In this document: positions 6,701 to 11,289 of the stretch, in pieces
Layout: each line of letters opens with the position of its first letter
Position numbering within the stretch: position 1 is the first letter of the stretch
Origin: Thiobacillus sp. UBA2597
GTDB lineage: Bacteria > Pseudomonadota > Gammaproteobacteria > Burkholderiales > Thiobacillaceae
DNA length: 11,289 nucleotides
Assembly (NCBI GenBank): GCA_002339725.1
Contig: DDKN01000097.1
Span: forward strand, 1-11,289
Direction: 5' to 3'
The notes under the pieces: generated by a model
Told to the model about the DNA's origin: nothing
Seen by the model: the letters and a program-made list of their open reading frames with translations, nothing else
Databases searched by the model: none
Made by a program: the position numbers and the translations under genes

Positions 6701-7724
6701 CCATGTCCTCGGCGCGCCCAACGGCAGCGACCGGGTGCGCATCCTGCGCGAAGGCAAGGCGGTGTTCGACGAGGCGCGCACCGACCTGATCTGCGCCTGG
6801 TCCGAGGTGAGCCACCGCATCCAGGCCCTGCGCGACAACCCGGACTGCGCCCGCCAGGAATTCGCCGCCCTGCGCGATGCCGGCGACCCGGGCCTGTCGG
6901 TCAAGCTCGGTTTCGATCTGAACGAAGACGTGGCGGCACCCTATGTGAAGAAGGCAACCAGCCAGCCCCGCATGGCGATCCTGCGCGAGCAGGGGGTGAA
7001 CGGCGAGGTCGAGATGGCCGCGGCCTTCACCCGCGCCGGCTTTGCCGCCATCGACGTGCACATGAGCGACATCCTGTCCGGGCGCGTTTCGCTCAAGGAC
7101 TTCAAGGGCCTGGTCGCCTGCGGTGGCTTCAGCTACGGCGATGTGCTCGGCGCCGGCGGCGGCTGGGCCGCCTCCATCCTGCACAACGCCCGCGCCCGCG
7201 ACGAGTTCGAGGCCTTCTTCCAGCGTGCCGACACCTTCGCCTTGGGCGTGTGCAACGGCTGCCAGATGATGAGCCGGCTCAAGGGCATCATCCCCGGCGC
7301 CGGGCATTGGCCGAGCTTCGAGCGCAATCTGTCGGAGCAGTTCGAGGCCCGCTTCGTCATGGTCGAGGTGCCGCAAAGCCCGTCCATCCTGTTCACCGGC
7401 ATGGCCGGCAGCCGCATGCCGATCGTGGTGGCGCACGGCGAGGGCCGGGCGGTGTTCGCCAGTGAGGCCGACCGGCAGCAGGCCCTGGTGGCCCTGCGCT
7501 ATGTGGACAACCACGGCCGGCCGACCGAGGCCTATCCCTTCAACCCGAACGGCTCGCCGCAGGGCATTACCGCACTCACCACGCCGGACGGCCGCTTCAC
7601 GGTAATGATGCCGCACCCGGAGCGGGTCTACCGCGCGGTGCAGCATTCCTGGCGGCCGGACGGCTGGGGCGAGGACGGTCCCTGGCTGCGCCTCTTCCGC
7701 AACGCCCGGGTCTGGGTGGGTTGA
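3795..7724 (+). CDS. purL: Phosphoribosylformylglycinamidine synthase PurL (large single-chain form)
   Basis: PurL converts FGAR, glutamine and ATP to FGAM in de novo purine synthesis. At 1309 residues it is the large proteobacterial form (E. coli about 1295), with all functions in one chain. An N-terminal PurS-like domain (about 1-150) and linker precede the FGAM synthase halves. KVETHNHPTAIAPFPGAATG carries H296, followed by GGEIRDEGATGTGSKPKAG; GGDNPILSIHDVGAGGLSNA and VGKDSMSMATRW are also present. The C-terminal class I glutaminase has ACGGFSYGDVLGAGGGWA, the nucleophile C1153 in GVCNGCQMM, and H1274/E1276 in MMPHPERV, completing the triad. ATG 3795 is preceded only by a weak AGG, but the N-terminus MSEVLFLRGGSALSSFR is family-typical. 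No frameshift is seen. Expression probably starts at a promoter in the 30-base gap after the receiver. The gene converges on the HD-GYP gene with a 6-base gap. Confidence 0.99.
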   Translation: MSEVLFLRGGSALSSFRIDKLLERLRPLGCRAVTTEFRYFVELAGPLAPDDLAFLSDLLQAEAHQPEPVAILVTPRLGTVSPWSSKASDIARNCGLAAVKRIERGIAYRLDWNGNRVPDNASLHLALSCLHDRMTESVLFDEREAARLFEHVAPQPLASVDLLAGGRAALERANADWGLALSPDEIDYLVENFTKAGRNPTDVELMMFAQANSEHCRHKIFNAGWIIDGKPQNESLFGMIRHTHQVRPQGTLSAYSDNASVIEGATIARFYPDADRGYRFHEEPTHILMKVETHNHPTAIAPFPGAATGSGGEIRDEGATGTGSKPKAGLCGFTVSNLKIPGFAQPWEKDYGKPDRIVSPLQIMLEGPIGAAAFNNEFGRPNLAGYFRTYEQQTPDGQVRGYHKPIMLAGGVGNIREDHIHKRQFPAGTLLIQLGGPGLLIGMGGGAASSMGAGANAEALDFDSVQRGNPEIQRRAQEVIDRCWQLGGDNPILSIHDVGAGGLSNAMPELAHGAGLGARFELREVPSEEPGMAPKEIWCNEAQERYVLAIAPEDLDRFRAICERERCPFAVVGVATDDNRLVVTDRHFGNTPVDMPMDVLLGKPPRMTRDVTHVKPVLKPFDATGIELKEAAYRVLRHPTVASKNFLITIGDRSVGGFTARDQMVGPWQVPVADVAVTTLGYATHLGEAMAMGERTPLALIDPAASGRMAVAEAVTNLAAAAIQDIADIRLSANWMAAAGHPGEDAALFDTVKAVAKELCPALGISIPVGKDSMSMATRWEEQSRKRAVVSPLSLIVSAFAPVSDARRTLTPQLRTDQGETDLILVDLGEGRNRLGGSILAEAYNQLGASCPDLDEPAKLKAFFGLIQQLNGAGKLLAYHDRADGGLLATVCEMAFAGHTGVDLDIAELCYSRIQQDEAAGLAGADEFSVARLLGVLFNEELGAVLQVRRADTPSVIEAFLAAGLRDAIHVLGAPNGSDRVRILREGKAVFDEARTDLICAWSEVSHRIQALRDNPDCARQEFAALRDAGDPGLSVKLGFDLNEDVAAPYVKKATSQPRMAILREQGVNGEVEMAAAFTRAGFAAIDVHMSDILSGRVSLKDFKGLVACGGFSYGDVLGAGGGWAASILHNARARDEFEAFFQRADTFALGVCNGCQMMSRLKGIIPGAGHWPSFERNLSEQFEARFVMVEVPQSPSILFTGMAGSRMPIVVAHGEGRAVFASEADRQQALVALRYVDNHGRPTEAYPFNPNGSPQGITALTTPDGRFTVMMPHPERVYRAVQHSWRPDGWGEDGPWLRLFRNARVWVG

Positions 7725-7733
7725 GCCGGCTCA
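7722..7733. repeat. 12-base palindrome spanning the convergent purL and HD-GYP stop codons
   Basis: TGAGCCGGCTCA is a perfect palindrome made of the purL stop TGA, GCCGGC and the reverse complement of the HD-GYP stop TGA. Two identical stop codons facing each other make the outer six bases palindromic automatically, so only the central GCCGGC is extra. There is no T-run and the loop would be tight, so terminator function is doubtful. Confidence 0.4.
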
Positions 7734-9359
7734 GGGCGTATAGCCGGGAATCCTGGACTCGTCGACCGTGTCGATCTGGGCCGGATCGAGAAAGGCCTCG
7801 GCGTAACGCAGGTAGACCTTGTTGCGCACGAAGCTGTCGAAGATGGCGGGGTCGATGTGCTGGTCCAGCATCATGCGGCCCATGATGTCGAGCGCCTCCG
7901 ACAGGGTCTTGCCCCGCTTGTAGGGGCGGTCGGCTGCGGTGAGCGCCTCGAAGATGTCGGCCACCGCCAACAGCCTTGCCTGCACCGACATCTGGTCGCC
8001 GCGCAAACCGCGGGGATAGCCCTTGCCGTCCATCCGCTCGTGGTGGCCGCCGGCGTATTCCGGCACGTTCTTCAGGTGCTTGGGCCAGGGCAGGGCCTCC
8101 AGCATCTTGATGGTCACCACGATGTGGTTGTTGATGATCGCCCGCTCGGCATCGTTCAGGGTGCCCTTGGCGATCTTCAGGTTGGCCGCCTCGTCCGTCG
8201 TCAACAGCGGCATGGCCTTGCCGTGCCGGTCGAGCCATTGATAGGCCGCGATGCGCTCCACCTCGGCCTGATCGTCCGCATCCATGAACTCGCCGCCGAT
8301 GTTGGCCTTGTGCAGGAACTGGCGGTCGGCCTCCAATTGCCTGAGGGTGTCGTCATGCAGCCGCTGGGCGGTCGCCAGGCTTTGGTGGTTGCCGTTTTCC
8401 AGGGCCTCGATGCGCGCCTTGAGCAGGGCGATCTCGGCGTCCCGACGCAGGATCTCGAACCGGGTGTCGACCAGATGGATGCGGTCGAACAGGGTCTCCA
8501 GCTTGGTCGCCTTGTCCACCACGTGCACCGGGGTGGTGATCTTGCCGCAGTCGTGCAGCATGCTGGCGATCTTCAGCTCGTAGCGGTCCTTCTCGTTCAT
8601 CTTGAAAGCGGCCAGCGGGCCGCTCGGCTGCTGATCGAGGGCATCGGCGATCATCATCGCCAGTTCCGGGATGCGCCGGCAATGACCGCCGGTATAGGGT
8701 GATTTCTCGTCGATCGCCTCGTTGATCAGGTCGATGAAGGACTCGAACAGGTCTTCCAACTGCTCGATCAGCTTGCGGTTGGTCAGGGCCACCGCGGCCT
8801 GGGAGGCGAGCGATTCGACCAGGTGCTGGTCTTCCGCGCTGAAGGTGCGGATGGCGCCGGTGGCCGGGTCCAGGGCGTTGATCAGCTGCAGCACGCCGAT
8901 GATGTCGCCCTCGTGGTTGCGCATGGGCACGGTGAGGAAGGACTGCGAGCGATAGCCGGTGCGGGCATCGAATTCGCGCGTGCCGGTGAAGTCGAAACCG
9001 CTTTCGGTATAGGCGTCCTGGATGTTCACCGTCTGGCCGGTCACCGCCGCGTGGGCCGCCACCATGCGGTGGTTGGGTTGGCCGTCGGCCAGGTAAAGCG
9101 GGATATTGGGCAGCCGGATCGGGGCACCGGTGGTGCCGCCCTGGGCCAGCTTGAGCCTGTCGTTGCGCAGGATGCTGAACTGCAGCTCCCTGGCCTCGGT
9201 CACCGTGTAGAGGGTGCCGGCGTCGCTGCCGGTGATCTCCTTGGCCGCCACCAGGATCTTTTCCAGCAGGCTCTGGATGTCGCGCTCGCCGGACAGGGCG
9301 ATGCCGATCTGGTTGAGCTGCTCCAGGCGGTGAATCAGGCTGGGTAGGGCGTTATCCAT
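7731..9359 (-). CDS. GAF domain/HD-GYP phosphohydrolase, probable cyclic-di-GMP phosphodiesterase
   Basis: The 542-residue protein has an N-terminal GAF sensor domain (about 10-195) and a C-terminal HD-GYP domain (about 205-520). HD-GYP proteins hydrolyse cyclic di-GMP using a metal centre. Catalytic features are present: H226 in TGGH, HDCGK (269-273), H412 in INNHIVV, HHERMDGKGYP (439-449), and D468 in VADIFEALTAADRPYK. Between HDCGK and the canonical continuation, resumed at KGTLNDAERAIINNH (about 398-412), lies an insertion of about 100-110 residues (about 290-397). It is charged and coiled-coil-like at 300-350. No signal peptide or membrane segment is seen, so it is probably cytoplasmic. 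The start at 9359 is chosen because AAGGGAG lies seven bases upstream and the domain begins directly after it. The frame stays open upstream to 11258, but that part is antisense to typA. It is divergent from typA and convergent with purL. The GAF ligand and in vivo substrate are unknown. Confidence 0.93.
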   Translation of the reverse strand: MDNALPSLIHRLEQLNQIGIALSGERDIQSLLEKILVAAKEITGSDAGTLYTVTEARELQFSILRNDRLKLAQGGTTGAPIRLPNIPLYLADGQPNHRMVAAHAAVTGQTVNIQDAYTESGFDFTGTREFDARTGYRSQSFLTVPMRNHEGDIIGVLQLINALDPATGAIRTFSAEDQHLVESLASQAAVALTNRKLIEQLEDLFESFIDLINEAIDEKSPYTGGHCRRIPELAMMIADALDQQPSGPLAAFKMNEKDRYELKIASMLHDCGKITTPVHVVDKATKLETLFDRIHLVDTRFEILRRDAEIALLKARIEALENGNHQSLATAQRLHDDTLRQLEADRQFLHKANIGGEFMDADDQAEVERIAAYQWLDRHGKAMPLLTTDEAANLKIAKGTLNDAERAIINNHIVVTIKMLEALPWPKHLKNVPEYAGGHHERMDGKGYPRGLRGDQMSVQARLLAVADIFEALTAADRPYKRGKTLSEALDIMGRMMLDQHIDPAIFDSFVRNKVYLRYAEAFLDPAQIDTVDESRIPGYTP

Positions 9360-9366
9360 GGCAATG

Positions 9367-9373
9367 CTCCCTT
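9367..9373 (-). promoter_or_regulatory. Shine-Dalgarno AAGGGAG that decides the HD-GYP start
   Basis: On the minus strand AAGGGAG ends seven bases before ATG 9359. It supports this start over any upstream codon in the same open frame, which would lie within or beyond the typA promoter region. Confidence 0.7.
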
Positions 9374-9417
9374 CTGGCAGCGTCTTGTGGCCGGAACGTC
9401 GGCCTGAGGGCCCGGCA

Positions 9418-9426
9418 TGGTAAAAT
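9418..9426 (+). promoter_or_regulatory. Putative extended -10 promoter element of typA
   Basis: TGG followed by TAAAAT has the TGn spacing of an extended -10 element, and TAAAAT differs from TATAAT at one base. It lies 32 bases before the typA start. The call rests on motif and position only. Confidence 0.4.
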
Positions 9427-9458
9427 TCGACCCTTTTTTCTGATTGGCCATTTTCACC

Positions 9459-11289
9459 ATGTCCCGCGCACTTCGCAACATCGCCATCATCGCCCACGTC
9501 GACCATGGCAAGACCACCCTTGTCGACAAGCTGCTGCAGCAGTCCGGCACCTTCGCCGCCCATCAGCAGGTCACCGAACGGGTGATGGACTCCAACGACC
9601 TGGAAAAGGAGCGGGGCATCACCATCCTGGCCAAGAACACGGCCATCGACTATCAAGGCACCCGCATCAACATCGTCGACACCCCGGGCCATGCCGACTT
9701 CGGCGGCGAGGTGGAGCGGGTGCTGGGCATGGTCGACGGCGTGGTGCTGCTGGTCGATGCGGTCGAGGGCCCCATGCCGCAGACCCGCTTCGTGACCAAG
9801 AAGGCCCTGGCCCTGGGCTTGAGGCCCATCGTCGTGATCAACAAGGTCGATCGCCCGGGGGCGCGGCCGGATTGGGTGGTGGACCAGACCTTCGACCTGT
9901 TCGACCGGCTGGGCGCCACTGACGAGCAGCTCGACTTCCCCATCATCTATGCCTCGGGCCTCAATGGCTGGGCCTGTCTCGACCTCAAGGACGCCCCCTC
10001 GCACGGTGGCGCGGCGGCCGACATGAAGCCGCTGTTCGACGCCATCCTGTCCCACGTGCCGACCCCGCCGGGCGACCCCGAGGCCCCGCTGCAACTGCAG
10101 ATCGCGGCGCTGGATTATTCCACCTACACCGGCCGGCTCGGCGTGGGGCGCGTGCTCAACGGCCGCATCCGGCCGGGCCAGCAGGTCGTGGTGATGAACC
10201 ACGAGGAGCAGGTGGCCAGCGGCAAGATCAACCAGGTGCTCGGCTTCAAGGGCCTGGAGCGCATTCCCGTGGACGAGGCCGAGGCCGGCGACATCATCAT
10301 CATCTCCGGCCTGGAGGACATCGGCATCGGCGTCACCATCTGCGACAAGGACAATCCGGTCGGCCTGCCCATGTTGTCGGTGGACGAGCCGACGCTGACC
10401 ATGGACTTCATGGTCAACACCTCGCCGCTCGCCGGCACCGAGGGCAAGTTCGTCACCAGCCGCCAGATCCGCGACCGCCTGCACAAGGAGTTGCTGACCA
10501 ACGTCGCCCTGCGCGTCGAGGACACGGCGGATGCCGACGTGTTCCGGGTCTCCGGCCGGGGCGAGTTGCACCTGACCATCCTGCTCGAGAACATGCGCCG
10601 GGAGGGCTTCGAGCTGGCGGTGGGCAAGCCGCGCGTGGTGTACAAGGAGATCAACGGCGAGAAGTGCGAACCCTACGAGAACCTCACGATCGACGTCGAG
10701 AACGAGCACCAGGGCGCGGTGATGGAAGAGATCGGCCGCCGGCGCGGCGAGCTGACCAACATGGAGGCCGACCCCAACGGCCGCACCCGCCTGGAATACC
10801 ACATCCCGGCGCGCGGCCTGATCGGCTTCCAGAGCGACTTCATGACCATGACCCGGGGCACCGGTCTGATGAGCCACGTGTTCGACGACTACGGCCCGGT
10901 CAAGGCCGATCTGCCGGGTCGCCACAACGGCGTGCTGATCAGCCAGGAAAACGGCGAGGCCGTGGCCTATGCCCTGTGGAACCTGGAGGACCGCGGCCGC
11001 ATGTTCGTCAGTCCCGGCGACAAGCTGTACGAGGGCATGATCATCGGCATCCACAGCCGTGAAAACGACCTCGTGGTCAATCCGATCAAGGGCAAGAAAC
11101 TCACCAACGTGCGCGCCTCCGGCTCGGACGAGGCCGTGCGCCTCACCCCGCCGATCAAGCTCACGCTCGAATCCGCGGTCGAATTCATCGACGACGACGA
11201 ACTGGTCGAGATCACGCCCAAATCCATCCGCATCCGCAAGCGCTTCCTGCAGGAACACGAGCGGAAGCGCGCGCAGCGCGAATCCGCGA
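9459..11289 (+). CDS. typA: Ribosome-associated GTPase TypA/BipA (3' end cut by window)
   Basis: TypA (BipA) is a translational GTPase of the EF-G/LepA group. It binds ribosomes, aids large-subunit assembly and helps growth under cold and other stress. From ATG 9459 the frame is open to the window end, giving 610 codons without a stop. The family is usually about 605-615 residues, so at most a short tail is missing. GTPase motifs are clear: AHVDHGKT (12-19), ERGITI (51-56), DTPGHADF (74-81), NKVD (128-131) and ASG (165-167). Domain II, the EF-G-like domain III (GRGELHLTILLENMRREGFEL) and the TypA-specific C-terminal domain (PARGLIGFQSDFMTMTRGTG and ENDLVVNPIKGKKLTNVRASGSDE) follow in order. 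MSRALRNIAIIAHVDHGKTT is a typical N-terminus, which fixes the start although no strong ribosome-binding site precedes it. The gene is divergent from the HD-GYP gene. LepA and EF-G are excluded by the C-terminal motifs. Confidence 0.98.
   Translation, partial: MSRALRNIAIIAHVDHGKTTLVDKLLQQSGTFAAHQQVTERVMDSNDLEKERGITILAKNTAIDYQGTRINIVDTPGHADFGGEVERVLGMVDGVVLLVDAVEGPMPQTRFVTKKALALGLRPIVVINKVDRPGARPDWVVDQTFDLFDRLGATDEQLDFPIIYASGLNGWACLDLKDAPSHGGAAADMKPLFDAILSHVPTPPGDPEAPLQLQIAALDYSTYTGRLGVGRVLNGRIRPGQQVVVMNHEEQVASGKINQVLGFKGLERIPVDEAEAGDIIIISGLEDIGIGVTICDKDNPVGLPMLSVDEPTLTMDFMVNTSPLAGTEGKFVTSRQIRDRLHKELLTNVALRVEDTADADVFRVSGRGELHLTILLENMRREGFELAVGKPRVVYKEINGEKCEPYENLTIDVENEHQGAVMEEIGRRRGELTNMEADPNGRTRLEYHIPARGLIGFQSDFMTMTRGTGLMSHVFDDYGPVKADLPGRHNGVLISQENGEAVAYALWNLEDRGRMFVSPGDKLYEGMIIGIHSRENDLVVNPIKGKKLTNVRASGSDEAVRLTPPIKLTLESAVEFIDDDELVEITPKSIRIRKRFLQEHERKRAQRESA

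Larger units (their letters stand above)
9360..9458. promoter_or_regulatory. Divergent promoter region between the HD-GYP gene and typA
   Basis: This 99-base gap must carry promoters for both genes. On the plus strand TGGTAAAAT (9418-9426) looks like an extended -10 element; transcription would begin near 9433 in the C/T-rich run, leaving a leader of about 26 bases. No good -35 is present. GGCCG (9389-9393) and CGGCC (9400-9404) form a small inverted repeat just upstream, a possible regulator site or a chance GC palindrome. On the minus strand no convincing promoter stands out. typA has no clear Shine-Dalgarno sequence before ATG 9459. Confidence 0.5.

Noticed and set aside
3339..7646. Very long minus-strand open frames (836 and 552 residues) antisense to purL
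   Set aside because: They are in exact antisense register with purL, so stops need TTA, CTA or TCA codons in purL, which are rare at this GC content; one TCA at 5988 separates them. Their translations are low-complexity Ala/Gly/His/Asp-rich and show no domain, while purL on the plus strand is unmistakable.
7720..7740. Bidirectional terminator between purL and the HD-GYP gene
   Set aside because: The palindrome is only 12 bases, cannot form a normal loop with a long stem, has no T-run on either side, and half of it arises automatically from two facing TGA stops.
1..11289. A hidden mobile element, defence system or biosynthetic cluster
   Set aside because: All long frames with sensible protein sequence are core housekeeping or common signalling genes, gaps are short, and I saw no integrase, transposase, direct-repeat array, tRNA-associated junction or composition change.

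Overview
The window is ordinary chromosomal housekeeping DNA from a GC-rich proteobacterium. Protein style (LigA, GalU, the single-chain PurL, TypA) and the ligA-galU neighbourhood point to a betaproteobacterium, perhaps Nitrosomonadales or Rhodocyclales. This is inferred from recalled family features, not from a search. Coding density is very high and no gap exceeds about 150 bases. I see no tRNA, rRNA, CRISPR array, insertion sequence, phage gene or clear sign of horizontal transfer.

Layout. Bases 1-1122 hold the C-terminal part of the NAD-dependent DNA ligase LigA (5' end outside the window). A 141-base gap with two adjacent hairpins follows, then galU (1264-2136). Convergent with galU, 3 bases away, is the minus-strand gene nnrD (2140-2991), an ADP-dependent NAD(P)H-hydrate dehydratase. 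From a short AT-rich divergent intergenic region a 79-residue protein of unknown function is read on the plus strand (3054-3293). A probable hairpin separates it from a single-domain CheY-like receiver (3366-3764). purL (3795-7724), the large FGAM synthase of purine synthesis, follows. Convergent with purL, 6 bases away, is a minus-strand GAF/HD-GYP protein (7731-9359), a probable cyclic-di-GMP phosphodiesterase. Divergent from it, typA/bipA (9459-11289) runs to the window edge and lacks at most its last few codons and stop.

Functional links are loose. The genes serve DNA ligation, nucleotide-sugar synthesis, repair of damaged NAD(P)H, purine synthesis, second-messenger signalling and ribosome-associated stress GTPase activity, and most appear to be separate transcription units. 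The only two signalling genes, the orphan receiver and the HD-GYP protein, flank purL but on opposite strands. Nothing in the sequence shows that they act together.

I found no previously undescribed multi-gene system. The items most worth a second look are the two-hairpin element before galU, the small four-cysteine protein, the long insertion that splits the HD-GYP domain, and the inverted repeat placed over the probable purL promoter. A notable annotation hazard is that the HD-GYP reading frame stays open far upstream across the antisense of typA; its real start is at 9359.
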